Source: an uncultured Oscillospiraceae bacterium (GTDB taxonomy: Bacteria > Bacillota > Clostridia > Oscillospirales > Oscillospiraceae). From it: a stretch of DNA of 64,000 nt. Below, piece after piece: positions 52,526-60,826 of this stretch. The stretch spans positions 111,681 to 175,680 of the forward strand of contig CALWVS010000002.1 in the NCBI GenBank assembly GCA_944385095.1. The letters are read 5' to 3'. The notes beneath the pieces are model-generated. The model ran no database searches and was not told where the DNA came from. It saw nothing but the letters and a program-made list of their open reading frames with translations. The translations under genes were made by a program, and so were the position numbers. Positions within the stretch are counted from its first letter, which is position 1. The number at the start of each line of letters is the position of its first letter.

Positions 52526-54796
52526 TTATAACCAAGTACAATGAACCGCCCCAGCCTGTTTCTCCAGATAGTCATATTCTCTCTTTTGACAGGTAAACAA
52601 CAAAATTTGACCCTGCTTTGCCCGCTCCAGTAACAAATCCAATGCGCGCCCCATTCTTTCATCATCAAACGCTGTCAACGCATCGTCTAAAACCATTGGA
52701 ATTCGATTTTCCCCCACACACAAATCATAGAGAGCCAAGCGAACTGCCAGATAGAGTTGGTCAATGGTTCCTTTGGACAACTGTAACGCCCGATGGGGCA
52801 ACACATCCCCTGCTTTGGCTGCCATTGCTTCCATTTCTCGGTCGAGAGAAATATCCCGATAGGCTCCATTGGTCAAAAATGCCAAAATCTGCCCAGCCCT
52901 CTGGTTGAGTGCAGGGGAAAACTGAGCCTGTAACTGTGCATTTGCCTCTTTTAACGCCTCCATTGCCTTGGTAATGGCATAGTATTCCTGTTTGCGCTGA
53001 TTCAACTCCCGTTCTACTTGTTCCTGACGCGCTGCCAATTCTGTGGGGTCTCCTGCACTGCTTTGTTTTCCAATGGCTGTATGCAGTTCTCGCTCCACCT
53101 GTTCCAGTTGGCTCTGCACCATACCAAGTCTGGCAGCTGTTTCCTCTGGCTGTCGCTGTGGTGGTGCTATATACTCCAATGTCTGTACATCCTGTCCCCC
53201 CTGCGCTTTTAGTGCCTCAAACAGTTCCTTTGTACTCTCATATTTGGTGCGTACCACCAGTTCCCGTTCTCCTAGATTGAGGGCACGGGAAACAGCCGCA
53301 GAACAGCCGAACAAATCTTTTACCTCTGGAGCAAAGGAGTGGACAAAGGCAAATAGTTTCTCCTGACAGGTATCTCTGCGGTATCTTTTTTCCTCAACTC
53401 CAGCATAGATATACTGCATGTGCTGTCTTGCCCGTTCTACTGCCTCCATTTTTTCATAGTAATCCTTTGCCAATGCAGTAATTTCTTCTGGTGTTTTTGC
53501 ATTGTACTGCATTAATATCTGTTCCGCAGATTTTTTCAGTTTGTTGGTCCGAATGCCACTCACTACTCCTGCAATTAACAGTACAGCAGTACCTGCTGCC
53601 ATTCCAATCCAAAGGGGAGACTGAATTCCCATTGGTACAAGTTGTGGTGCATATAGTAATATACCACCTGTTGCCACTCCTGCCACAATGCCCAGTCCCA
53701 CCATCAGTCGTGTCAGTACTTGTGTTTTTTTCTCCCTTTGCTTGCTCTGCTGCCACAGTGCCACCTGTTCTGTTGCCTGACGGATTGCCTCTTCTCCGGT
53801 AAGTTGAGGAAAATAAGGCGTTTTGGCTTCATTTTGTGCCAATTCCAAAGCACTTTGCGCCTGTGCAAGTGCCTCCTCCCCCTGCCTGATTTCAGGTTTA
53901 ATGGCCTTGAGAAATGCCATTTCACTCTGTGCTGTTTTGAGAGAGCCTTTATCTGGAATAGAACCAAAGCGTGCCTGTTCTCGGTGTAAGGTGTCTAGCT
54001 GCTCCTGTGCCTGTACCAGTTCCCCTTTTGCCTTTGCAAACTTTTCATTGAGCTTTTGTTGTTGATATTGCTTGTGCAATCTTATCTCCTGCTCTAACGC
54101 TTTCTTTTGTGTCAGTAATGCAGACTGCTCTACTGTGGTTTGATTGATGGTTTCATTGATTCGCTCTGCTTCTATGTAACTCCTTTGTAATGTGGTTAAT
54201 TCCTCCTCTAATTTTGGAATCAACCCCACGCTTTTATTTACCTTTCTGCGGTTCAGCCAGTCTTTCAACTGTCGTTCCACTTGGCTGTAGGATACTTCCT
54301 CCTGTCCAGAGGACACAATAGAAGCAATTCTGCGCTCCAACTCTGGTGCAGAAGTAATAGTAAGGGTACCACCCTGACCAATCAATGCTGCCCTCTCATA
54401 GACCTCACGCCCTACACCTAAAATCAATTCACCACAATTATCTCCTGTCAGTCCTGGCACTTCCTCCTGTGTATCTGTATAGACCGCAGAAAAGGCACCA
54501 AATGGTACAGTTCCTTTTTGCCCTCTCCGAATGGTAATGTCTTTTCCCTGCCATTCTAGGGTCATACTGCCCTCCATAAGGGCACCAGACCAAGGTTGGT
54601 AGCGGTTTTTTTCTCCAATATGTCCCTTCTTATCTCTGTCTTTGGTGTCAATTCCATAAAACATGGCTCTTATGAAGGCAGCCCATGTGGACTTTCCCCC
54701 TTCATTTGATGCATGTATCACCTGAAATCCCTCTCCCAATGTGAGGGTTGCACCCTGTAAAGTACCAAAGGTGGCTGTCATGCTCTTAATCCTCAT
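52526..54796 (-). CDS. YhaN/SbcC-like AAA ATPase with central membrane pair
   Basis: The 756-residue protein has an N-terminal Walker A ASNEGGKST near residue 30. Long coiled coils occupy about 170-340 and 420-650, broken by two close membrane helices at about 350-405 (LMVGLGIVAGVATGGILL and GMAAGTAVLLIAGVVSG). The C-terminus has a signature QLSKGTIDQLYLAVRLAL and Walker B PMVLDDALTAFD. This is the Rad50/SbcC plan with the YhaN-type membrane hinge. It overlaps the nuclease gene by four bases (ATGA), so the two products likely form an SbcCD-like complex at the membrane that processes DNA ends. Confidence 0.88.
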   Translation of the reverse strand: MRIKSMTATFGTLQGATLTLGEGFQVIHASNEGGKSTWAAFIRAMFYGIDTKDRDKKGHIGEKNRYQPWSGALMEGSMTLEWQGKDITIRRGQKGTVPFGAFSAVYTDTQEEVPGLTGDNCGELILGVGREVYERAALIGQGGTLTITSAPELERRIASIVSSGQEEVSYSQVERQLKDWLNRRKVNKSVGLIPKLEEELTTLQRSYIEAERINETINQTTVEQSALLTQKKALEQEIRLHKQYQQQKLNEKFAKAKGELVQAQEQLDTLHREQARFGSIPDKGSLKTAQSEMAFLKAIKPEIRQGEEALAQAQSALELAQNEAKTPYFPQLTGEEAIRQATEQVALWQQSKQREKKTQVLTRLMVGLGIVAGVATGGILLYAPQLVPMGIQSPLWIGMAAGTAVLLIAGVVSGIRTNKLKKSAEQILMQYNAKTPEEITALAKDYYEKMEAVERARQHMQYIYAGVEEKRYRRDTCQEKLFAFVHSFAPEVKDLFGCSAAVSRALNLGERELVVRTKYESTKELFEALKAQGGQDVQTLEYIAPPQRQPEETAARLGMVQSQLEQVERELHTAIGKQSSAGDPTELAARQEQVERELNQRKQEYYAITKAMEALKEANAQLQAQFSPALNQRAGQILAFLTNGAYRDISLDREMEAMAAKAGDVLPHRALQLSKGTIDQLYLAVRLALYDLCVGENRIPMVLDDALTAFDDERMGRALDLLLERAKQGQILLFTCQKREYDYLEKQAGAVHCTWL

Positions 54797-55884
54797 GGTG
54801 CCACATCCTCTCCATGTTCCAGAGCAGCCAGCCCAAACCGTACTGCCTGTTGTAATGTTTCATCCTCTGGGGATGCCTGTATCATAATTGCCATCTGACG
54901 CAAAAAACGACCAGTTAAAGTATCCTCCTCTATGCGGCTCCATACCATCTGTTCTGTCTTTGTCTGGTCATAAAGCACCACAGAATAAACAAGGGGTTCC
55001 AACTCATGGTGCAGGTGGTTTAAATTCAAACTGTTCTCTCTGGTACCTGTCAAATAGATGCGATAAATATCCTGCTTCGGTTCTCCATCCAATGCCATCC
55101 AAATGGCAGCCGCTGGATCATCTGCATGGCTGATATCAATAGTCTGTACATGATATCTCCGTTTGGCAAGGGGAATTTGTTCCACCTGACAGCCATCCTG
55201 TTCATCCAATGTCACGAGTAAAACGCCTTTTTCCCCTGTCTCATCAAATCCTCTGCCCTCTGGACAGCCAGCATAAGCCCAATGGGTTTTCCCTTCCCGT
55301 TGTAACCCATCATAAAGATGTACATGCCCAAGGGCCAGATAGTCCAGTCCACTTTCCGCAATTTGCTCTCTTGTAATGGGTGCATAGTTCCCTTTTCCAT
55401 CCACTTGAGCATGCAATGCCATAATGTGCATCCGTCCATCCTGAGCAACAGAAAAACCTTGCAGTGGGGACTGTGTTTCCTGTTGTGCCTGAAATGCCCT
55501 GCCATAGACTACACAGTTCTGTGCATCCAATGCCACCTGTTCTATTTTGCTGCTTTTAAAAATATGTACATTTTCCGACCAGAAGTTCCCTGCATACAGA
55601 GATGTTCTGTGATAGTAGTCATGGTTTCCGGGAGAGATAAACACAGGGCATGTGAGTTTTCCCAATTCCTCTGCCAATGCCAAGGCTGTTTCCCGGTAGG
55701 TGGTCTGTCCATCCAGCAGATCTCCAGATAACAACACAAACTGCACCTGTTTTTCCTGTGCCACCTGTACCAGCTTTTCCAGTAACTCTCTCTGCTCTTT
55801 TCTCCGTTGGATGGCTTGTTGTGGGTCTAATCCTGAAAATGGGCTGTCCAAATGAAAATCTGCTCCATGAATAAACTTTAACAT
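54793..55884 (-). CDS. YhaO/SbcD-like metallophosphoesterase (DNA repair nuclease)
   Basis: The 363-residue protein has the calcineurin-type metal motifs GADFHLDSPF (7-16), LLSGDLLDG near 52, SPGNHDYY near 87, ALHAQVDG near 155 and ALGHVHLYD near 185. The C-terminal part binds the ATPase partner. It is probably a Mn2+-dependent exonuclease working with the YhaN-like protein downstream. AGAGGA precedes the ATG, which lies 27 bases after ymdB. Confidence 0.88.
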   Translation of the reverse strand: MLKFIHGADFHLDSPFSGLDPQQAIQRRKEQRELLEKLVQVAQEKQVQFVLLSGDLLDGQTTYRETALALAEELGKLTCPVFISPGNHDYYHRTSLYAGNFWSENVHIFKSSKIEQVALDAQNCVVYGRAFQAQQETQSPLQGFSVAQDGRMHIMALHAQVDGKGNYAPITREQIAESGLDYLALGHVHLYDGLQREGKTHWAYAGCPEGRGFDETGEKGVLLVTLDEQDGCQVEQIPLAKRRYHVQTIDISHADDPAAAIWMALDGEPKQDIYRIYLTGTRENSLNLNHLHHELEPLVYSVVLYDQTKTEQMVWSRIEEDTLTGRFLRQMAIMIQASPEDETLQQAVRFGLAALEHGEDVAP

Positions 55885-55911
55885 AACAGAATTCCTCTCT
55901 GTACTTTTTTC

Positions 55912-56700
55912 TTATTCCAACAAATCCACCCGCTTGACCTGTACACATTGTTTTGTCTGGGTATCAATAGAGAAACAACACGCGTTAATTTTACACACTC
56001 CCTCTGCCTCCTCAAATCGACGGGGCAGCCCACCCATAAAGATGTTAATGGAGTTTTCCGGGCGCATTCCCAAAATAGACTTCTGTGCTCCAGTCATACC
56101 CAAATCCGTGACAAACCCTGTTCCATTTGGTAAAATCTGTGTGTCTGCGGTGGGTACATGGGTATGTGTGCCCCAAACTGCCTGCACTTTTCCATCCAGA
56201 TACCACCCCATGGCTCCCTTTTCACTGGTTGCCTCGGCATGAAAATCCACCACGACCACGTCACACTGCTGACACTCTGCACTTTTCAAAATATTGTTTG
56301 CCATCTTAAATGGGCTATCCAGATTGGGATTCAGCTCTAACCGCCCCATCAAGTTCATAACCCCAATTTTCAATCCTTTGGGACCATCAAATACACCAAA
56401 TCCTCGTCCAGGAACTTTGCCAGCGTAATTGGCTGGACGCAAAATATTGGGTTCTCTATCCAAAAATTCTGTAATTTGCATACGGTTCCAAGTATGGTTT
56501 CCCAAGGTAATCACATCCGCCCCTGCATCAAATAGTCCTTTTGCCTGCTTTGGGGTAATACCCACTCCAGAGGCGTTTTCTCCATTGACAACGGTAAAAT
56601 GAATATCATGTGTTTGTTTCATCTCACGCAGACGACGGGATAAAATATCCTGTCCACCCTCACCCACAATATCTCCAACTGCTAAAATATGAAGCAGCAT
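55912..56700 (-). CDS. ymdB: YmdB-family metallophosphoesterase (TIGR00282)
   Basis: The 262-residue protein is the usual YmdB length. Motifs: AVGDIVGEGG at 7-16, VVNGENASGVGIT near 39, LGNHTWNR near 66, DFHAEATSEK near 150 and GTHTHVPTADTQIL near 175. In Bacillus YmdB is a cyclic-nucleotide phosphodiesterase that affects biofilm and RNA levels. ATG at 56700 follows GGAGG by nine bases. It heads a probable operon with yhaO, yhaN and the DUF624 gene; the usual rny neighbour is not in the window. Confidence 0.9.
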   Translation of the reverse strand: MLLHILAVGDIVGEGGQDILSRRLREMKQTHDIHFTVVNGENASGVGITPKQAKGLFDAGADVITLGNHTWNRMQITEFLDREPNILRPANYAGKVPGRGFGVFDGPKGLKIGVMNLMGRLELNPNLDSPFKMANNILKSAECQQCDVVVVDFHAEATSEKGAMGWYLDGKVQAVWGTHTHVPTADTQILPNGTGFVTDLGMTGAQKSILGMRPENSINIFMGGLPRRFEEAEGVCKINACCFSIDTQTKQCVQVKRVDLLE

Positions 56701-56859
56701 AGCATCGTTCCTCCTTTGGGTTTTCATTTTCTTCATTATAGAGGATTTTCCAGAAAATCGCAAAGACTTTTTCTATCAAATGTTCTTGTTTCTCCGTGGA
56801 GTTCGTGTTACAATCGTAAAAATTCGAGAAATCAACTAAAAAAAGAGGAATATATTGTC

Positions 56860-57375
56860 ATGAATCTAATTTTAAGCGACAAGCCACTCCACTTTCTCAC
56901 ATCTCTGCCATCCGACACGGTTGTCTATGATTTATCCCAGCAGACCATCCGTCCCTGTGTTGGCTGTTTTGGCTGCTGGACAAAAACCCCTGGCAAATGT
57001 GTGATTCGAGATGATGCCCCCAGTATCTATCCAAAAATTGCAGCATCAGAGCGCATTCTGTATATCAGCCATATCTGGTGTGGGGGTTTTGATACCCCTA
57101 TGAAAACACTGATGGAGCGTTCGATTCCAGTCCAGCAGGCTTTTATTCGTATTTATCAGGGGGAAACCCACCATGTACAGCGTGCAGTGGTTCCCAAAGA
57201 AGCTGTTATCTTGGCATATGGTGCAGAGACACAGGAAGAACAAACTCTTTTTAAACGTCTTGTGGAGAGAAATGCCAAAAATATGTCCTTCTTCTCCTGG
57301 AAGATTCGTTTTCTCTCCCCAGAAACATTACAGGAAGCCATTCTTGAGGAGGTTGCTCAATGGAATCACTCTTAA
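56860..57375 (+). CDS. Flavodoxin-like NAD(P)H-dependent oxidoreductase with Cys motif
   Basis: The 171-residue protein has the segment CVGCFGCWTKTPGKCVIRDD near residue 35. This Cys-rich loop is typical of the flavodoxin-like reductases that bind FMN and, in some relatives, iron-sulfur clusters. The usual N-terminal phosphate loop (GS.R..S) is not seen here; the next gene has one. It overlaps that gene by 16 bases, so both may form one complex. Substrate unknown. Confidence 0.75.
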   Translation: MNLILSDKPLHFLTSLPSDTVVYDLSQQTIRPCVGCFGCWTKTPGKCVIRDDAPSIYPKIAASERILYISHIWCGGFDTPMKTLMERSIPVQQAFIRIYQGETHHVQRAVVPKEAVILAYGAETQEEQTLFKRLVERNAKNMSFFSWKIRFLSPETLQEAILEEVAQWNHS

Positions 57376-57962
57376 TCATCAATGGAAGCCCCCGCGCTCC
57401 ACGTTCCAACTCTAAACGATATATTGAATTGTTTACTCAATCTTTTACTGGCTCTTATGACCAATTACAGGCATTAAACTATTCTGAATCTACTGTGAAT
57501 GTGGATGGTTATTCTGATATTCTATTGGTTTTTCCACTCTATGCAGATAGTATTCCCACTCCATTGATGACATTTTTAAAAATCATGTCTCAATCCCCTA
57601 AAACACATCGCCCCACCATTCATATCCTGATTAACTGTGGTTTTTTAGAGCCAGAACAAAATATCATTGCGGTAGAAATGCTCCGGTTTTATGCCAAACA
57701 GTTCGGTTTTTCCTTTGGTTCTGTGTTGATGATTGGCAGTGGAGAAGCGATTTTGAATACTCCATTTTCCTTTTTGGTCAAAAGACGTATCCATAAACTG
57801 GCTGCCTCGATTCAAACACACAATCCCCTGTGTCAATCTGTCACCATGCCCCTGCTAAAGTCTATTTTCTTATCCGCATCCACAAAATACTGGCTTACCA
57901 TGGGTGCAAAACATGGGCAAACCAAAGAAACCATGTCTACTATGTCCATTGAAAAGGAATAA
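57360..57962 (+). CDS. Flavodoxin-like NAD(P)H-dependent oxidoreductase
   Basis: The 200-residue protein opens with LLIINGSPRAPRSNSKRYIE, the FMN phosphate loop of the NADPH-dependent FMN reductase fold. LLVFPLYADSIPTPLMTFLK near residue 55 is the second flavin loop. The C-terminal 60 residues lack known motifs. Translation is coupled to the preceding Cys-motif reductase by a 16-base overlap. The pair resembles a flavodoxin protein broken into complementary parts, but no frameshift is needed to explain it. Confidence 0.75.
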   Translation: MESLLIINGSPRAPRSNSKRYIELFTQSFTGSYDQLQALNYSESTVNVDGYSDILLVFPLYADSIPTPLMTFLKIMSQSPKTHRPTIHILINCGFLEPEQNIIAVEMLRFYAKQFGFSFGSVLMIGSGEAILNTPFSFLVKRRIHKLAASIQTHNPLCQSVTMPLLKSIFLSASTKYWLTMGAKHGQTKETMSTMSIEKE

Positions 57963-58016
57963 CTCATGTCCGTATTGCATACAATACTCCATCCAAAACA
58001 GGAAGGAGTCTCTCCC

Positions 58017-59051
58017 ATGCCAAGACAAACAAAGCCGTCCTCTTACTCCCTTAGACATCTACTTGGTGTCAGTCTTGCACTTTCTTTATTTGTCTTTTTG
58101 CTCCCTGTTTTGACTGTCAGGGGAGAGGCGGTTTTAACACCAAAGTGGGACACAACACCCCCCACTTCCCCCAATGAGTCCTCAGCCATTCCCACCTCTG
58201 CCAGAGATAGAGGACGTGTGGTAAAACTTCTCCTCCCAGATGGCACTATTTCTGAACTCTCCATGGAGGAGTATCTGTTGGGGGTGGTATCAGCTGAAAT
58301 GCCAGCTTCTTTTGAATTGGAAGCACTTAAGGCACAGGCATGTGCTGCCCGTACATACACAGTAAGAAAACAGACCTATGAAACTGCAAAGCATCCTGAT
58401 GCTGATGTATGTACTGATATCAGTTGTTGTCAGGCATATCTGTCCCCTTCCGATGCTGCCCAACGCTGGGGAAGTTCTGCCGAAAGTTACACCCAAAAGA
58501 TACAACAGGCAGTTGCTGAAACCGATGGTTTGGGTGTCCTCTACAATGGTTCCCCCATTCAGGCTGTTTTCTTTTCCTCCGCTCCCGGTTATACTGTGGA
58601 TGCTGTGGAGGTATGGGGCAATCAGGTGGACTATCTGCAAAGTGTGGAGAGCCCAGAAGGAGATGAAGTCCCCAATTTTCGCAGTACTGTCACATTGTCT
58701 GCTGATGAGGTAAAAAGTCTCATTCTCAACACCTATGCCAATGCAAATCTCACAGGGGACCCTTCCACCTGGTTTGGTTCTCCTGTCACCAATCAAGGTG
58801 GCACTGTCTCCAGCATTTTGGTGGGTGGGGTTACATTGACAGGAAACCAAATCCGTTCTCTGTTTCAGCTTCGTTCCGCCTGTTTTCTTGTTTCATGGGA
58901 TGGCACTTCTTTCACATTTTCCGTCACCGGCTATGGGCACGGGGTGGGGATGAGCCAATATGGAGCCAATACCATGGCACAGTCTGGCAGTACCTATGAT
59001 GAAATTCTTACATGGTACTATACCAATACACAGGTTGACTTTTTGTGGTAA
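58017..59051 (+). CDS. spoIID: Stage II sporulation protein D (SpoIID/LytB lytic transglycosylase)
   Basis: The 344-residue protein has a membrane anchor at about 18-36 and then a SpoIID domain: SMEEYLLGVVSAEMPASFELEALKAQACAARTY near residue 85 includes the catalytic Glu, HPDADVCTDISCCQAY has His and Cys residues in the positions that bind zinc in clostridial SpoIID, and GYGHGVGMSQYGA closes the domain. It cuts glycan strands during forespore engulfment. ATG at 58017 follows GGAAGGAG by eight bases; an ATG at 57966 with AAAGGA is a second possibility. Confidence 0.9.
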   Translation: MPRQTKPSSYSLRHLLGVSLALSLFVFLLPVLTVRGEAVLTPKWDTTPPTSPNESSAIPTSARDRGRVVKLLLPDGTISELSMEEYLLGVVSAEMPASFELEALKAQACAARTYTVRKQTYETAKHPDADVCTDISCCQAYLSPSDAAQRWGSSAESYTQKIQQAVAETDGLGVLYNGSPIQAVFFSSAPGYTVDAVEVWGNQVDYLQSVESPEGDEVPNFRSTVTLSADEVKSLILNTYANANLTGDPSTWFGSPVTNQGGTVSSILVGGVTLTGNQIRSLFQLRSACFLVSWDGTSFTFSVTGYGHGVGMSQYGANTMAQSGSTYDEILTWYYTNTQVDFLW

Positions 59052-59062
59052 AATAAACTGGA

Positions 59063-59102
59063 AAACCCCAGAAGAATGTGTTTCCACCTTCTTCTGGGGT
59101 TT
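59063..59102. terminator. Bidirectional terminator between spoIID and mnmE
   Basis: AAACCCCAGAAGAA pairs with TTCTTCTGGGGTTT around a 12-base loop. Confidence 0.8.
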
Positions 59103-59116
59103 CTTATTGCTTTTCC

Positions 59117-60496
59117 CTATTTTCCTACACAAAAGCGTGCAAAAATACGGGCTGTTACATCTTCCCGGACTGACTGCCCTGTCAGCTCTCCCAATGCCTC
59201 CAACGCCTGTTCCACATCGGTCAGGAGGGCATCTGGTGTCATACCTGCCAACAGGGCTTCTCGGCTGCGTTTCACACCTTCCAACGCCTGTTGTGCTGCC
59301 TGTGCCTGTCTAACATTGGTCAAAACTGCTCCATAGCTGGCTCCCGTCTGTTTGGGGAATTGAGCAGCCACTGCCTTTCCAAGCTGTTCCATCCCATCCC
59401 CGGTTTTGGAGCTTAACTCCACAACAGAAACAGATGCCCCATCTGGCAAAGCAGGCGGAGACACATGTGATAAATCTTTTTTTGTCCACACCAAAATGGT
59501 GGGGGCACGCTGCACTGCCTCGTTCAGCAGTGCTTTGTCCTCCTCTTGCACCTGTGTCGTAGAGTCCCACAGCACCAGAATCAGCTCTGCCCGCTCCATA
59601 GCTTCACGGCTGCGCTCCACCCCCATCTGCTCAATGGGGTCATGACTGTCACGCAGACCGGCTGTATCAATGATTCGCAGTGGAATGCCACCCAGTTCAA
59701 TCTGTTCCTCAATGGTGTCTCTGGTGGTACCGGGAATATCTGTGACAATAGCACGCTCATACCCTACCAGCGCATTCAAAAGAGAAGATTTTCCTGCATT
59801 GGGTCGACCTACCAGAACGCACTGTATTCCCTGATTCATCTGTCTGCCCCTCTGATAGGTTGCCAGTAACTTTGTCAACTCCAACTCCTGATGAGAAAGC
59901 TGCTGTTCCAATTCTGTCATGGTGAATGGGGCAATATCCTCCTCTGGGTAATCCAGCACTGCATGGAAATGTGCCATAATATCCACCAATCCGCTGTAAA
60001 TCTGCTCAATTCTGCGGCTCAATGCACCACATAGCTGCCCTGCTGCCTGTCTGGCTCCCTCACGGCTTCTGGCTTCCAGCAAGTCTGCCACCGCTTCTGC
60101 CTGCGCCAAATCCAGTCGACCGTTTAAAAATGCCCTCTGGGTAAATTCCCCTGCTTTAGCCGGTCTTGCCCCCTGTGCATACAGTGCTTCCAGACCCAGT
60201 GTCAACACCGCAGGGGAACCATGACAGTGAATTTCGGCAGTATCTTCCCCTGTATAGGTTGAGGGAGCTCTGGTGTAGGTACACAGAACCCGGTCAATCA
60301 CCTCTCCCTCCTGGTCTAACAGGTCTCCATAGACAAGGGTGCGCTCCTGTCGCTCCAAAAGAGGTACACGCCCCAGTGGTCGGAAACAGGCAGATGCAAT
60401 TTCAACTGCGCTCTCTCCTGACAAACGTAATATACCTATCGCACCCGCTCCAACTGGTGTGGCGATTGCTGCAATGGTATCGGCTTTATGGCTCAC
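59117..60496 (-). CDS. mnmE: tRNA modification GTPase MnmE
   Basis: The 459-residue protein has an N-terminal formyl-THF-binding domain, a helical domain, an inserted G domain with GRPNAGKSSLLNAL near residue 225, DIPGTTRDT, DTAGLRDS and WTKKDL, and the C-terminal FCVGK with the catalytic Cys. With MnmG it makes the wobble U34 modification (carboxymethylaminomethyl) in tRNA. GTG at 60496 follows AAGGGA by nine bases. mnmG, normally next to it, is not in the window. The upstream gap holds DnaA boxes. Confidence 0.96.
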   Translation of the reverse strand: MSHKADTIAAIATPVGAGAIGILRLSGESAVEIASACFRPLGRVPLLERQERTLVYGDLLDQEGEVIDRVLCTYTRAPSTYTGEDTAEIHCHGSPAVLTLGLEALYAQGARPAKAGEFTQRAFLNGRLDLAQAEAVADLLEARSREGARQAAGQLCGALSRRIEQIYSGLVDIMAHFHAVLDYPEEDIAPFTMTELEQQLSHQELELTKLLATYQRGRQMNQGIQCVLVGRPNAGKSSLLNALVGYERAIVTDIPGTTRDTIEEQIELGGIPLRIIDTAGLRDSHDPIEQMGVERSREAMERAELILVLWDSTTQVQEEDKALLNEAVQRAPTILVWTKKDLSHVSPPALPDGASVSVVELSSKTGDGMEQLGKAVAAQFPKQTGASYGAVLTNVRQAQAAQQALEGVKRSREALLAGMTPDALLTDVEQALEALGELTGQSVREDVTARIFARFCVGK

Positions 60497-60826
60497 AATT
60501 CTCTATCCCTTCTGTGGCTGTGGAAAACTCAAAAATCCGACGGATGACACGCTTCCACTTGCAAAATTATTTTTGTGCAATTTGTCTCTTTTTTGGTGAG
60601 ATATACCCTGTTCTATCCTCCATTTCTTTCCCCATACTTTCCTTTAGAACTTGTGGAAAACTATGTGGAGAATGTGGATAAGCTTACTGAACTCTCTCAA
60701 ACTTCATCTTCCGTGTTTTATCATATCTGACAAAAATCGACGCCATTTTACACCATTCGACAAAGTTCGTCAACGACAGCCCCTGAAAATTTGCAGGAAT
60801 TCCACCACTTTTATCTGGGGTTATCC
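60497..60826. other. Non-coding gap with a cluster of DnaA boxes (origin-like)
   Basis: No gene is seen here. One perfect DnaA 9-mer, TGTGGATAA, lies at 60673-60681. One-mismatch boxes TGTGGAGAA (60664-60672) and TGTGGAAAA (60652-60660 and 60519-60527) share its direction, and TTATCCTCA lies at 60821-60829 in the other direction. Three boxes lie within 30 bases. AT-rich sequence lies between. mnmE is often close to the replication origin in Firmicutes, but no dnaA, dnaN or rpmH is in the window. Confidence 0.6.

Noticed and set aside
57360-57375. Frameshift within one flavodoxin gene
   Set aside because: Both frames have their own start context and each makes a complete fold-sized protein, so a natural overlap is more likely than a sequencing error.
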